A stretch of DNA of 64,000 bases. Source: Chryseobacterium caseinilyticum (GTDB taxonomy: Bacteria; Bacteroidota; Bacteroidia; Flavobacteriales; Weeksellaceae). Below, one piece after another: positions 26,222-35,608 of this stretch. The stretch spans positions 1-64,000 of the forward strand of contig NZ_JACYFS010000005.1 in NCBI RefSeq assembly GCF_014837145.1, in the 5' to 3' direction. The position numbers were made by a program, and so were the translations under genes. The stretch's first letter is position 1, and each line of letters starts with the position of its first letter. The notes beneath the pieces are model-generated. The model ran no database searches. It saw nothing but the letters and a program-made list of their open reading frames with translations, and was not told the origin of the DNA.

Positions 26222-27307
26222 TTAATTCACATTCTCCAGCTGATCAATAATTTCCTTGATCTTCTGATGAGGTTTAAAAGCAGCAGATTTTCCTTTTTCT
26301 TCATCTGCAATATTGGATAAGATGATAACGGAAGTTTTAGTTTTGGGATAATAAATATTCAGCGACGGCGCTCCTTTTACATAACCACTGTGGAAATAAG
26401 AAACTGGTTTGTTATCCGTCATAATTCCCAATCCGTAACCCATGGTTCCGAAAACAGGATGCTGTCTTTCGGTGCTTTTGGACATAAATTTTTTAAGGGT
26501 TTCCGGTTTTAAAATTTTTCCTCCGTACAAAGCATTGTTCCACAAATGCAGGTCATCCACTGTCGACAAAATGCCGCCTGCAGGAATTCCGATTTCATTT
26601 TTATCTAATCGTTTCGGCATTCCGTTGACCACCTTTTGTAATTTTGAATTACCCACGTATGTTTTGGCAAAATTCTGTCCCTGAAACGCTGTTCCTGTTG
26701 AGGAGTTTTTCATTCCCACTTTTTTGAACAGATCCAGCATATTTTCATCAAAAGATTTTCCTGAAACAGCTTCCACAATTTTTCCTAAAGCATTAAAACC
26801 ATCGTTGGAATAATTGAAACCCGAACCGCTTTTGAACATCAGCTTTTCACCAAAATTATTCAGACCCGAACTGTGATTTAAAAGTTGATGAATTGTGATG
26901 TTATCGTATTCTTTTTTCTGAAATTCTTTGATGTATTTTGAAGCTTTATCTTCTAAACTGAGCTGTCCATTTTCCATTTCCTGCAAAATCAAAACGGCTG
27001 TAAACTGTTTGCTGATCGACGCAATTGAGAAAACGGTCGGCTTATCAATTTTAGTATGATTTTCAAAATCTGAGAAGCCATTATTTTTTCTGTACAGCTC
27101 AATACTGTCTTTAAAAATGCCGACACTTCCGTTAAACTGATATTGATTAAAAACCGAATCGATTTGTGAAGCAATCAGTTTCTTTTTATAATCCAAAACT
27201 GCCGAATCGGAGATGGCTTTTGTATTGACGGGTTTTTGCGGTGCTGCTTTTTCGCAGGAAAAAAAGAAAAATCCAAGGATCGAAATGAGAAATATTCTGT
27301 AAAGCAT
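26222..27307 (-). CDS. Serine hydrolase lipoprotein, beta-lactamase/penicillin-binding type
   Basis: 361 residues from the ATG at 27307; a 13-residue longer reading is rejected because the lipoprotein signal MLYRIFLISILGFFFFSC starts here. The active-site set of class C beta-lactamase-like hydrolases is present: SxxK in SIASISKQF, YxN in FNYSNDGFNALG, and HxG in FHSGYVKGAP. These proteins are usually esterases or peptidases instead of resistance enzymes. It appears monocistronic. Confidence 0.9.
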   Translation of the reverse strand: MLYRIFLISILGFFFFSCEKAAPQKPVNTKAISDSAVLDYKKKLIASQIDSVFNQYQFNGSVGIFKDSIELYRKNNGFSDFENHTKIDKPTVFSIASISKQFTAVLILQEMENGQLSLEDKASKYIKEFQKKEYDNITIHQLLNHSSGLNNFGEKLMFKSGSGFNYSNDGFNALGKIVEAVSGKSFDENMLDLFKKVGMKNSSTGTAFQGQNFAKTYVGNSKLQKVVNGMPKRLDKNEIGIPAGGILSTVDDLHLWNNALYGGKILKPETLKKFMSKSTERQHPVFGTMGYGLGIMTDNKPVSYFHSGYVKGAPSLNIYYPKTKTSVIILSNIADEEKGKSAAFKPHQKIKEIIDQLENVN

Positions 27308-27379
27308 CAAATTTGTTTTTCCTAAAAATAAGAAAAAAATTGACAACGTCGGGAATTTAGTATCTAGTAAATTTTCAGA

Positions 27380-28258
27380 TCATGGTTTTATGAAAACAAG
27401 ATAAACATCCTCGTAATCTTTTTTTGTGAAAAACTTTACAAATTCTTTTGGGATATACCGTACAATATATTTGTTTGGAAATAATGAATAACTCCTTGTG
27501 AATGTTTTGCTGTCTAATATTTTACCTTCTGCTATTACAAGCGAATTTTTTCCAGGCAAAGGAGATTCAATAATTCCATAATAGTTGCCCCATCCATTAT
27601 TTTCCAGTTGGACTGTCTTTTTCTTGCCGAGATTTTCAATGGTTATGATTTCGAGTTTTGTACTGTGATAGATATCCTTTGGAGAAAATTCCAGCAGACT
27701 TTCATACTTTAAAATCTCTTTCGGTATTTCAAGATGATAATAGCCATTTTCATCTGTTTCTGCGATGTAAATTTTTGTTGTAGTGAGAAAGCTTACACTT
27801 CCGACAAGGGGTTGGTTTTCTTTTATAGAGACCAATTTTCCGGAAATTATAAAGTTGCCATCGTCCTTTTTATTTTCCTGTTTTTCATCTTTTTGTTCAG
27901 CCTGATTTTTTACCGATTCTTTTACGATAGGTTTTACAGCTTGTGCAGGATATAAACTGATGATACTTGCTGAAAGAGCCATTCCGGCGGCGATTTTGGA
28001 AAAACCTGTATTTCTTTTCAAATGTTTATTCTGCACGTTTTTTTGATCTGGCTTAAATTCAGTTTTGTTTTTCGTAAAATTCCCGCAAACTTGCTGAACT
28101 CTGTTTTTTACGAAAAAATCTTGTATTTCCGAAGAGGTAAATTCAGAAAAATCGACTACATTTTTATTACAGACACCGCAAAATTTACCATCGGAAACAT
28201 CGCGCATATTTTCTAATTTTTCGCTGCAAGGATTTGTGATTTTTATAAAATTGTTCAT
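27380..28258 (-). CDS. CxxC-domain membrane protein with carboxypeptidase-regulatory-like domain (copy 1)
   Basis: 292 residues. The N-terminus has a conserved metal-binding-like motif: NPCSEKLENM, then DGKFCGVCNKNVVDFS. A hydrophobic segment follows (about 86-108, IAAGMALSASIISLYPAQA), then a Lys/Glu/Asp-rich linker, then a beta domain with ISGKLVSIKENQPLVGSVSFLTT and AETDENGYYHLEIPKEIL, like CarboxypepD_reg domains. The same architecture is in 29943-30722. It follows the Dph6-like gene by 41 nt. Flavobacterial proteins of this type are common and not characterised. Confidence 0.75.
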   Translation of the reverse strand: MNNFIKITNPCSEKLENMRDVSDGKFCGVCNKNVVDFSEFTSSEIQDFFVKNRVQQVCGNFTKNKTEFKPDQKNVQNKHLKRNTGFSKIAAGMALSASIISLYPAQAVKPIVKESVKNQAEQKDEKQENKKDDGNFIISGKLVSIKENQPLVGSVSFLTTTKIYIAETDENGYYHLEIPKEILKYESLLEFSPKDIYHSTKLEIITIENLGKKKTVQLENNGWGNYYGIIESPLPGKNSLVIAEGKILDSKTFTRSYSLFPNKYIVRYIPKEFVKFFTKKDYEDVYLVFIKP

Positions 28259-28299
28259 TGGTATTTAGTTTTCAATTTTAAACGAAAATGAGCCAGTAT

Positions 28300-29007
28300 T
28301 TATTTTAAAATCAAATCGCAAAACCAAAAAACATAATCGCCATCTTCATTTCCGTCAACTTTGGGTTTAGGATAAGTTTTCTTTACAATTTCACCCACCT
28401 CAAAATCTATTTTATTTTTAAAAATCGGGCCATCAAAAGTAAAGGTGTGAAATTCTCCGTTTTCGCCGCAGGGATCAACGTTATCTGGTAAGTCTTTAAT
28501 GAAATTATCATCAATAATTCTTCCTGCAAAACTTTTATCGAGATAGGTTTCATTGACACAGGTAACGATTGTTTTAAAACCTAAACCTAAAAATTCATGG
28601 ATGAGGTCAGTTGTATTTTGTTGCCACAGCGGAAAAACAGCATTCATTCCGATGGTATCGAGTTGTTTTTCACGGTATTGCTTTAAATCTTCAAGAAAAA
28701 TATCTCCAAAAACAGAATGTGTTACTCCCTGAGATCTGATTCCCTTCATCGTTTTCAACATAATGTCCTGATATTCTTTCATCGACGGCTCTTTAGGAAT
28801 TTCCATTTTAATTAAATCTAAATTTAAACTTTCAGCCTGTTTTTCAAGTAAAGAAACATGAACTCCGTGCATAGAAATTCGCTGAAAATCTTTATTGATG
28901 CTGGTCAGTAGGGATGTGACTTCAAAATGATCTTCTTTTAAAATTTTGTATAAGGCAAGTGCAGAATCTTTTCCGCTGCTCCAGTTGAAGATGGCTTTGG
29001 GTTTCAT
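28300..29007 (-). CDS. Dph6-like ATP-binding amidoligase (diphthine-ammonia ligase family)
   Basis: 235 residues. The PP-loop ATP-binding motif SSGKDSALALYKIL is near the N-terminus, and the family signature DPCGENGEFHTFTFDGP is near residue 190. Members of this family (COG2102) in bacteria are ATP pyrophosphatases of unknown substrate; the diphthamide reaction itself is eukaryotic and archaeal. The first 70 bp are duplicated as a broken copy at 29871-29940. It starts 2 nt after the stop of the GLPGLI gene. Confidence 0.87.
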   Translation of the reverse strand: MKPKAIFNWSSGKDSALALYKILKEDHFEVTSLLTSINKDFQRISMHGVHVSLLEKQAESLNLDLIKMEIPKEPSMKEYQDIMLKTMKGIRSQGVTHSVFGDIFLEDLKQYREKQLDTIGMNAVFPLWQQNTTDLIHEFLGLGFKTIVTCVNETYLDKSFAGRIIDDNFIKDLPDNVDPCGENGEFHTFTFDGPIFKNKIDFEVGEIVKKTYPKPKVDGNEDGDYVFWFCDLILK

Positions 29008-29009
29008 AT

Positions 29010-29804
29010 TTAATCTAAAAAAACATTAATTTTTTTTAGTCTTTCATGCATTTTGTATGTCGTCTCTTTGCCAGATGCATCAAAAATTCTTAGGTTTCCA
29101 TTGTACGCAGATGGATTTGCATGGTAGTTTTTTCTTGCTTCCAGATACTGTTCTTTATTTTTCGTCATGATTTTGTTGGGATAAGTAATAGGTTCAATCG
29201 TTTCTTCAGATTTTGTAATTCCGACAGCAGTAAATTTGATTGTTCTGTTTGTATTATATACTTCGAGAACAAGTCCTGAAAGTCCTTTAAATCTGAACGG
29301 TCCGTCAGGGATAGAAATGTCCTCAGCAAACCACACAAAAAAGGTGTCGTTTGTATCTGTTATTGCTGACGCCAACCTGCAGGTATAGCCTAAAATATCT
29401 TTCTTCTGACTGAGGATTTCCCATTTTAAATCCGGTTCTTCGTAAGTAAAAATGTATTTTCCCACATCAGTGTTTACTATTGTTTTTCCTTCATTTCTGT
29501 GAACACTTTCCCGGTGTTTTGGGAATCTGGGAATCGCTCCTACACTGGAATTAATTAAATTCAATGTGGAACTTCCTTTTTTTCCTGATTCATTATCATA
29601 ATAGTCTTTCGCTTCCTTTGTGTAAAATACAGATTCTGTTGTATTACAAAGTAAAATAAACTCGGCAGTTTTAACTTTTTCTCTCTGCAGCGAATCGGAA
29701 ATCAAATTCATCTGATAGGTTATCTGCATTGACGCTTTTGTATTCTGAGCCAATGAAAAAATGCTAATTAAGATTGTAGACAGAAGAATGGTTTTTTGTA
29801 GCAT
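29010..29804 (-). CDS. GLPGLI family secreted protein
   Basis: 264 residues with a signal peptide ending SLAQN. The family-defining region is visible as GPFRFKGLSGLVLEVYN, together with ILGYTCRLASAITDTNDTFFVWFAEDISIPDGP and repeated conserved aromatic strands. GLPGLI proteins are Bacteroidetes-specific, predicted periplasmic or outer-membrane associated, with unknown function. It sits between a broken and an intact 5' end of the Dph6-like gene, suggesting that it was inserted there. Confidence 0.87.
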   Translation of the reverse strand: MLQKTILLSTILISIFSLAQNTKASMQITYQMNLISDSLQREKVKTAEFILLCNTTESVFYTKEAKDYYDNESGKKGSSTLNLINSSVGAIPRFPKHRESVHRNEGKTIVNTDVGKYIFTYEEPDLKWEILSQKKDILGYTCRLASAITDTNDTFFVWFAEDISIPDGPFRFKGLSGLVLEVYNTNRTIKFTAVGITKSEETIEPITYPNKIMTKNKEQYLEARKNYHANPSAYNGNLRIFDASGKETTYKMHERLKKINVFLD

Positions 29805-29870
29805 TTGGTATTGTTGGAATAGTAAAAATACAAAAAAAATAAAGGGAATATCTTGAAGTTATTGGCCTCC

Positions 29871-29940
29871 TTTAAATTTTGTACAAAGCAAGTGCAGAAT
29901 CTTTTCAGCTGCTCCAGTTGAAAATGGCTTTTGGTTTCAT
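29871..29940 (-). pseudogene. Truncated copy of the Dph6-like gene 5' end
   Basis: These 70 bases match the first 70 coding bases of the Dph6-like gene (28938-29007) with 6 mismatches (about 91 percent identity). The reading starts MKPKAIFNWSS, then codon 12 (GGA for Gly of the PP-loop) has become TGA. The ATG lies 2 nt after the stop of the CxxC gene at 29943, just as the intact ATG lies 2 nt after the GLPGLI stop. Confidence 0.85.
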
Positions 29941-29942
29941 TT

Positions 29943-30722
29943 TTATTTTGAATAGAGCAAATATAAATTGTCGACAAAGCTTTTTTTAGTAAGTTTTTGT
30001 ACAGTCACTTCATCATAAAATGCCAAATATTTATAATCAGGGAATTCTTTTTTTAATTTTTCAAACTTACGTTTTCCTATTTTTTTTCCATCAAAATAAT
30101 AGAAATCTGGTGGTTTTGGATTTGTAATTACAACCGCACCAATTGTTACATATCTTTCTTCTATTTCAAAGTTTTCTTTTCCTAGAAGTTCAGTTGTTCT
30201 AAAAATTGAAGATTTATAATCCGTAAATTCTTTATTGTTAGCTTCTAAAACAGTATAATCAATTCTGATAATATTATATTCTGATAATATTTTTTCTGGA
30301 AATTTCAGTGTAAAATTTCCCTTTTCATCGGCTTTTGCTGAATACAGTTTTTCTAAAGTAACCAAAGAAATTTCTCCAGAAACTAGTTTTCTTTTCTCTT
30401 TTGAAACTAATTTACCTTTAATTTCAATTTCATTTCGATGAATATTTTCAATCAAAGATTTATTTTCATTTTGAGCATGTACGCTTGTTACTGATGTTAA
30501 TGTCAAGACTAAAAGAAATCTTGAAAAAGCAGGTTTTATTAAAGATTTTTTGCCACAAATTGAATCATTACTTTCTGTAATCTCATGAATTTCAGATTCT
30601 GAAAGTTTATCTAGATCCCAAACTTTTTTATTGCATACATCACAATATTTTCCATTATTAACTTTATGCAGATCCTCCCAAAGTTGTTGACACGGTTCTT
30701 TTATTTGGAATTGTTTTTTCAT
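29943..30722 (-). CDS. CxxC-domain membrane protein with carboxypeptidase-regulatory-like domain (copy 2)
   Basis: 259 residues, paralog of 27380-28258. The N-terminal motif EPCQQLWEDLHKVNNGKYCDVCNKKVWDLDKL carries the same C...CxxC set, here split between residues about 10 and 31. A hydrophobic segment (about 68-84, FSRFLLVLTLTSVTSVHAQ) is followed by a beta domain with IKGKLVSKEKRKLVSGEISL and AKADEKGNFTLKFPEKIL. Upstream lie a terminator-like hairpin and the IS3 element. The broken Dph6-like 5' fragment follows 2 nt after its stop. Confidence 0.75.
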   Translation of the reverse strand: MKKQFQIKEPCQQLWEDLHKVNNGKYCDVCNKKVWDLDKLSESEIHEITESNDSICGKKSLIKPAFSRFLLVLTLTSVTSVHAQNENKSLIENIHRNEIEIKGKLVSKEKRKLVSGEISLVTLEKLYSAKADEKGNFTLKFPEKILSEYNIIRIDYTVLEANNKEFTDYKSSIFRTTELLGKENFEIEERYVTIGAVVITNPKPPDFYYFDGKKIGKRKFEKLKKEFPDYKYLAFYDEVTVQKLTKKSFVDNLYLLYSK

Positions 30723-30750
30723 CTTAAGGTTTTATTTAAATCTAAAATAC

Positions 30751-30782
30751 AAAAAAACCTCAAAGAAAATCCTTGAGGTTTT
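30751..30782 (-). terminator. Terminator, probably originally that of icmF
   Basis: A stem AAAACCTCAA / TTGAGGTTTT with a 9-nt loop and T-rich flanks on both sides. It lies upstream of the minus-strand CxxC gene and next to the left IS end. Before the IS3 insertion it would have been about 40 nt after the icmF stop. It also has a T run in the plus direction. Confidence 0.65.
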
Positions 30783-30837
30783 ATTTATATTTAAATGTCT
30801 AGTCCTGAAATAGCGATACACAAAAAAAACAATCGTT

Positions 30838-31272
30838 ATGAAAGAACCGTTAGAAACGCCTTATGTAAAGCGTACACAGAAAGATTACAGTTTGAGTTTG
30901 AAACTTCAGATTGTAAAAGAAATTGAAGCAGGTAAATTAGGAATTACCGAATGTCGTAAGAAATATGCGATACAATCCCATTCCACCGTTGTAAATTGGC
31001 TCAGAAAATATGGTAACTTTGATTGGGACAATCAAACATCAAATGCTATGCAAAAAACACCCGAACAACGAATTATGGAACTGGAGGCTGAAGTAAAAGT
31101 GCTCGAAAAACAAAAAGCATTACTGGAAAGACAAGCCTACATAGCCGATAAGAAAGCGATTTTCTTCGACATGATGATCGATCTTGCGGAGAGTGAATAT
31201 CAGATTGATATACGAAAAAACTCCGCATCCGCACAATCAGCAACTTCCGCAGAACAGAAAAAGAAACTTTAG
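30838..31272 (+). CDS. IS3-family transposase OrfA (helix-turn-helix)
   Basis: 144 residues. The N-terminal helix-turn-helix (YSLSLKLQIVKEIEAGKLG, YAIQSHSTVVNWLRKYG) is followed by a leucine-zipper-like coiled coil (about 75-110, RIMELEAEVKVLEKQKALLE). It binds the inverted repeats. At the 3' end the frame-0 codons AAA AAG (31258-31263) form a slippery site, after which a -1 shift enters the OrfB frame with GAA ACT TTA. The fused OrfAB product is the expected active transposase. Confidence 0.92.
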   Translation: MKEPLETPYVKRTQKDYSLSLKLQIVKEIEAGKLGITECRKKYAIQSHSTVVNWLRKYGNFDWDNQTSNAMQKTPEQRIMELEAEVKVLEKQKALLERQAYIADKKAIFFDMMIDLAESEYQIDIRKNSASAQSATSAEQKKKL

Positions 31273-31286
31273 TTTTTACCTGTGGA

Positions 31287-32138
31287 TTGTCCGGATTAGA
31301 TAGACAAGTCTATTATCGAAGTTTAAAACGCAGCAATATGCGAACCGACAAAGCTCAGCAGGTGGTCGCATTGGTAGAAGAAAAACGGTTGATGCAGCCG
31401 AAAATAGGCGGCAAAAAGCTGTATTTTATGTTAAAAGAACCATTGGAGTCATTGAATATTGGCAGAGATAAATTCTTTGATATTCTACGGGCCAATCATT
31501 TACTGATCGTTCCCAAGAGAAGTTATCACGTCACGACAAACTCGCATCATCGCTTTAGAAAGCATAAAAATATGATATTGGATTACCAAATCACCAAACC
31601 AAATCAAGTCTGGGTTGCAGACATTACTTATATTGGAAACAGGGCGAATCCGAGTTACTTAAGTTTGATAACGGATGCTTATTCAAAGAAAATCATGGGA
31701 CATCATGTAGCAGACAATTTGAATACAGAAAGCAGTTTAATAGCCCTGAGGAAAGCTTTGAAAAACAGAAAAGTCAATTTAGAATCCTTGATTCATCACT
31801 CGGATAGAGGCTTACAATATTGCTCAAATGAGTATCAAAACTTATTGGAAAGAAATAGCATTAAATGCAGCATGACACAGAACTCGGATCCTTATGAAAA
31901 TGCAGTAGCAGAGAGGATTAATGGTATTTTAAAACAAGAATTTGATATTGATAAATATGACCTGGAAACAAAATTGGGAAGACGGATTGTAAATGAATCG
32001 ATTCAAATCTATAATGAAATAAGACCTCATTTTTCAAATCATTATCTAACTCCAACTCAGATGCACGAGCAGTCTGAATTGAAAATGAAAACCTACAAAA
32101 CAAAAAACCAAAGCAAAAACGTTTTTGCTTTGGTTTAA
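31287..32138 (+). CDS. IS3-family transposase OrfB (DDE integrase core)
   Basis: 283 residues from a TTG at 31287, but the frame is open further upstream and is probably reached by -1 frameshift from OrfA. The DDE triad is seen in WVADITYI (first Asp), HHSDRGLQYCS (second Asp) and NAVAERINGILK (Glu). Exactly 35 residues lie between the second Asp and the Glu, the IS3/retroviral DD35E spacing. The gene is intact, ending 49 nt before the right inverted repeat. Confidence 0.93.
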   Translation: MSGLDRQVYYRSLKRSNMRTDKAQQVVALVEEKRLMQPKIGGKKLYFMLKEPLESLNIGRDKFFDILRANHLLIVPKRSYHVTTNSHHRFRKHKNMILDYQITKPNQVWVADITYIGNRANPSYLSLITDAYSKKIMGHHVADNLNTESSLIALRKALKNRKVNLESLIHHSDRGLQYCSNEYQNLLERNSIKCSMTQNSDPYENAVAERINGILKQEFDIDKYDLETKLGRRIVNESIQIYNEIRPHFSNHYLTPTQMHEQSELKMKTYKTKNQSKNVFALV

Positions 32139-32225
32139 ATTAATTATTTTTGACCTATAATCTGTATCGGATTTTTAGGACGGGACAAAACAGTTAGTAG
32201 TAAAAACTGCCCGTCCGGCTACGGA

Positions 32226-35200
32226 CTACATATTTCTACGGTATTTCCCACCCACTTCAAACAAAGCGTTGGTAATCTGCCCTAGCGAACAGTATTTCAC
32301 AGCATCCATCATCACATTAAATAAGTTTTGCTGATTAATGGCTGCGTGTTGTAAAGTTTTCAGGGCAGTTTCAGATTTGTCTTCATTGGATTTCTGGAAA
32401 TTATGTAGCGTTTCAATCTGCACCTGCTTTTCTTCCTCAGTCGAACGGATGACTTCTCCAGGACGAACCGTTGGCGAGCCATCTTTTCCTAAGAAAGTAT
32501 TCACCCCAATGATTGGATATTCTCCGGTGTGTTTCAACCATTCGTAATGCATCGATTCTTCCTGGATTTTTGAACGTTGGTACATCGTTTCCATAGCACC
32601 CAAAACACCGCCTCTTTCTGTAATTCTGTCGAATTCTGCATAAACTGCTTCTTCCACCAAATCTGTCAGCTCTTCAATAATAAATGAACCCTGAAGCGGA
32701 TTTTCGTTTTTCGCCAAACCTAATTCTTTATTGATAATCAGCTGAATCGCCATTGCTCTTCTTACAGACTGCTCGGTCGGGGTTGTAATCGCCTCGTCGT
32801 AAGCGTTGGTGTGCAATGAATTACAGTTGTCGTAGATTGCATAAAGTGCCTGAAGCGTTGTTCTGATATCATTAAAATCAATTTCCTGAGCGTGAAGCGA
32901 ACGTCCTGAAGTCTGAATGTGGTATTTCAGCATCTGGCTTCTCTCGTCTGCACCGTATTTCAGTTTCATTGCTTTTGCCCAGATTCTTCTTGCCACACGT
33001 CCGATTACTGAATATTCAGGGTCGATACCGTTGGAGAAGAAGAACGATAAGTTCGGTGCAAAATCATTGATGTCCATTCCTCTTGACAGATAATATTCAA
33101 CATACGTGAAACCATTTGCCAAGGTAAATGCCAACTGAGAAACCGGATTTGCGCCCGCTTCTGCAATGTGATAACCGGAAATTGAAACCGAGTAGAAGTT
33201 TCTCACTTTTTCTGTGATGAAATATTCCTGAACGTCACCCATCAGTCTCAAGGCAAATTCAGTAGAGAAAATACAGGTATTCTGAGCCTGGTCTTCTTTT
33301 AAAATATCTGCCTGAACGGTACCTCGAACGGTTGCGATGGTTTTAGCTTTAATTTCAGCATAAGCTTCCGCAGGAATCACTTCGTCTCCGGTCAAACCTA
33401 ATAATTTTAAACCTAAACCATTGTTTGATGGTGGAAGTTCGCCATTGTATTTTGGTCTTTCTAAACCTTTATCGTCGAATTTTGCCTTTAAAGCTTTTTC
33501 AACATTTGCTTCTAATTGATGTTCAGCAATATACTTCTCAACATTCTGGTCAATGGCCGCGTTCATAAAGAAAGCCAGCAACATCGGCGCAGGTCCGTTG
33601 ATGGTCATTGAAACGGAAGTCATTGCATTCACCAAATCAAATCCGGAATACAATTTTTTTGCATCATCTAATGTAGCGATAGAAACTCCCGCATTTCCGA
33701 TTTTTCCATAAATATCCGGTGGTAGGGCAGGGTCCTGTCCATACAAAGTCACGGAGTCAAACGCTGTTGACAGACGTTTTGCATCCATTTCCGCAGAAAC
33801 GTAGTGGAATCTTCTGTTCGTTCTTTCGGGTCCGCCTTCTCCAGCGAACATTCTCGTCGGGTCTTCCCCGGTTCTTTTGAAAGGATAAATTCCGGCTGTG
33901 TAAGGAAATCCGCCCGGAAGATTTTCCTGACCTTTCCATTTAATCAAATCACCCCAATCGGTATATTTTGGAAGAGATATTTTTGGAATTTTTAAATGAG
34001 ATAAGGATTCTGTTGAGGTTTCCACCTTGATTTCTTTTCCACGAACGAAATAAGAGTAAAACTCAGCTTTGAAAGCCTGTTTCGTATCATCCCAATTTTT
34101 CAGGAAGTCGATGTTTTCCTGTTGAAGGTCTTTTTCAGCCTTCTGATATTCAGCATCCAGAGTTTCGTTTGAAAGGAAACTTTTTACGCCTTCAATGTGA
34201 TACATTTTTCTTGCTAACTCAGCCTGCTTTTCAACATTGGCATCGTACTGTCTGTTGTTTTCAACAATTTCAGAAAGATAACGAACTCTTTTTGGTGGAA
34301 TAATCGTGATGTCTTCTGAAACTTCCTGTTCAACAAATCCTTTTAGATTTAAATCAGAATATTTCTCATTCACTTTATCGACTAATCTATTATACAAATC
34401 AGTAGTTCCGTGGTCATTGAACTGAGATGCTTTTGTAGCGTAAACCGGCATATCATCCAACGGACTTTCCCACAACAAATGGTTTCTCTGAAACTGTTTT
34501 CTTACAGCCTGAAGTGCATCAAGCGCGCCACGTTTGTCGGATTTATTTAAAGCAACCAAGTCTGCATAATCCAACATATCGATTTTTTCCAACTGTGTGG
34601 AAGCTCCGTATTCAGGCGTCATCACGTACATTGAAACATCGGCAAAATCTGAAACTTCCGAACCTGACTGTCCGATACCCGAAGTTTCCAGAATGATAAC
34701 ATCTGGATGAGCCAGTTTCAACACATTTAATGCTGAATGAATGAACGGAGAAACAGAAACATTGTTTTCCCTCGTCGCCATCGAACGCATATAAACTCTT
34801 GGGTCATTGATGGCGTTCATACGGATTCTGTCACCCAAAAGTGCGCCTCCGGTTTTCTTTTTTGAAGGGTCAATGGAGATAATCGCAATCTTTTTACCCG
34901 GATTTGAACGTAAGAAACGTCTTACCAATTCGTCTGTTAAAGAAGATTTTCCCGCTCCACCGGTTCCTGTGATTCCGATGATTGGAATATTTAAATCTTT
35001 TGATTTTTCGTCAATGGCTTTTACCAAATCAGGTTTTTCTTCTGAGAAATTCTCAACCGCAGAAATGATTTTTGCGATGCTGGTCGAGTTTTCGAAACTG
35101 ATGTTATCCAAATCTTCAGCAGTCACTTCTTTTCCTGTCGCAAAGTCTGATCTTTTCACCAAATCGTCGATCATTCCCTGAAGACCAAGTTCGCGGCCGT

Positions 35201-35573
35201 CGTCCGGAGAATAAATTCTGTCGATTCCGTAAGACATAATATCTTCGATTTCTTCGGGCAGAATTACACCGCCGCCGCCGCCAAAAATTTTAATTTGCGG
35301 AGAGTTTTTTTCTCTTAAAAGGTCGTAGATGTATTTAAAATATTCGTTGTGACCGCCTTGATAAGAGGTCAGGGCAATTGCGTTGGCGTCTTCCTGAATC
35401 GCTGTGTTTACAACCTCTTCAGCAGATTTGTCGTGGCCAAGGTGAATGACTTCGCATCCTGTTCCCTGAATCACACGGCGCATAATATTGATGGCCGCAT
35501 CGTGCCCGTCAAATAGCGAAGCTGCGGTTACAATTCTTACTTTGTTTGTTGGAGTATATTTTTGGGTTTCCAT
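32226..35573 (-). CDS. icmF: Fused isobutyryl-CoA mutase (IcmF)
   Basis: 1115 residues in one chain: B12-binding domain (about 10-140, DGHDAA with the axial His at 24, then GGGG near 98-102), MeaI-type GTPase chaperone (P-loop GTGGAGKSS at 203-211, ETSGIGQSG near 296, NKSD at 343-346), and the mutase barrel (about 540-1115; [36 protein letters not shown]). It moves a carboxyl-CoA group to interconvert isobutyryl-CoA and butyryl-CoA with coenzyme B12. Phe in YPFKR (565) and Gln764 in AQNTCIFS, at the place of Arg207 of methylmalonyl-CoA mutase, favour isobutyryl- over methylmalonyl-CoA. It could be annotated as methylmalonyl-CoA mutase. It appears monocistronic. Confidence 0.92.
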   Translation of the reverse strand: METQKYTPTNKVRIVTAASLFDGHDAAINIMRRVIQGTGCEVIHLGHDKSAEEVVNTAIQEDANAIALTSYQGGHNEYFKYIYDLLREKNSPQIKIFGGGGGVILPEEIEDIMSYGIDRIYSPDDGRELGLQGMIDDLVKRSDFATGKEVTAEDLDNISFENSTSIAKIISAVENFSEEKPDLVKAIDEKSKDLNIPIIGITGTGGAGKSSLTDELVRRFLRSNPGKKIAIISIDPSKKKTGGALLGDRIRMNAINDPRVYMRSMATRENNVSVSPFIHSALNVLKLAHPDVIILETSGIGQSGSEVSDFADVSMYVMTPEYGASTQLEKIDMLDYADLVALNKSDKRGALDALQAVRKQFQRNHLLWESPLDDMPVYATKASQFNDHGTTDLYNRLVDKVNEKYSDLNLKGFVEQEVSEDITIIPPKRVRYLSEIVENNRQYDANVEKQAELARKMYHIEGVKSFLSNETLDAEYQKAEKDLQQENIDFLKNWDDTKQAFKAEFYSYFVRGKEIKVETSTESLSHLKIPKISLPKYTDWGDLIKWKGQENLPGGFPYTAGIYPFKRTGEDPTRMFAGEGGPERTNRRFHYVSAEMDAKRLSTAFDSVTLYGQDPALPPDIYGKIGNAGVSIATLDDAKKLYSGFDLVNAMTSVSMTINGPAPMLLAFFMNAAIDQNVEKYIAEHQLEANVEKALKAKFDDKGLERPKYNGELPPSNNGLGLKLLGLTGDEVIPAEAYAEIKAKTIATVRGTVQADILKEDQAQNTCIFSTEFALRLMGDVQEYFITEKVRNFYSVSISGYHIAEAGANPVSQLAFTLANGFTYVEYYLSRGMDINDFAPNLSFFFSNGIDPEYSVIGRVARRIWAKAMKLKYGADERSQMLKYHIQTSGRSLHAQEIDFNDIRTTLQALYAIYDNCNSLHTNAYDEAITTPTEQSVRRAMAIQLIINKELGLAKNENPLQGSFIIEELTDLVEEAVYAEFDRITERGGVLGAMETMYQRSKIQEESMHYEWLKHTGEYPIIGVNTFLGKDGSPTVRPGEVIRSTEEEKQVQIETLHNFQKSNEDKSETALKTLQHAAINQQNLFNVMMDAVKYCSLGQITNALFEVGGKYRRNM

Positions 35574-35600
35574 ATTGTTTGTAGAAAATTTCTAAGTTTT

Positions 35601-35608
35601 CAAATATA
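35601..35608 (-). promoter_or_regulatory. Predicted -7 element of icmF
   Basis: The minus strand reads TATATTTG, matching TAnnTTTG, 28 nt before the icmF ATG. The -33 region has no exact TTTG. Confidence 0.4.

Larger units (their letters stand above)
30796..32187 (+). mobile_element. Complete IS3-family insertion sequence (IS150-like)
   Basis: A 1392-bp element with 24-bp imperfect terminal inverted repeats (30796-30819 and 32164-32187, 18 of 24 matching), both starting TGTC. It is flanked by a 3-bp direct repeat AAA (30793-30795 and 32188-32190), typical for IS3. It contains orfA and orfB with a frameshift between them, and both frames are intact, so it may be active. It sits between the 3' end of icmF and the CxxC gene. 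Confidence 0.92.

Noticed and set aside
26222..27307. Antibiotic-resistance beta-lactamase
   Set aside because: It has the SxxK/YxN/HxG set but belongs to the broad serine hydrolase group with a lipoprotein signal. Resistance cannot be claimed from the sequence.
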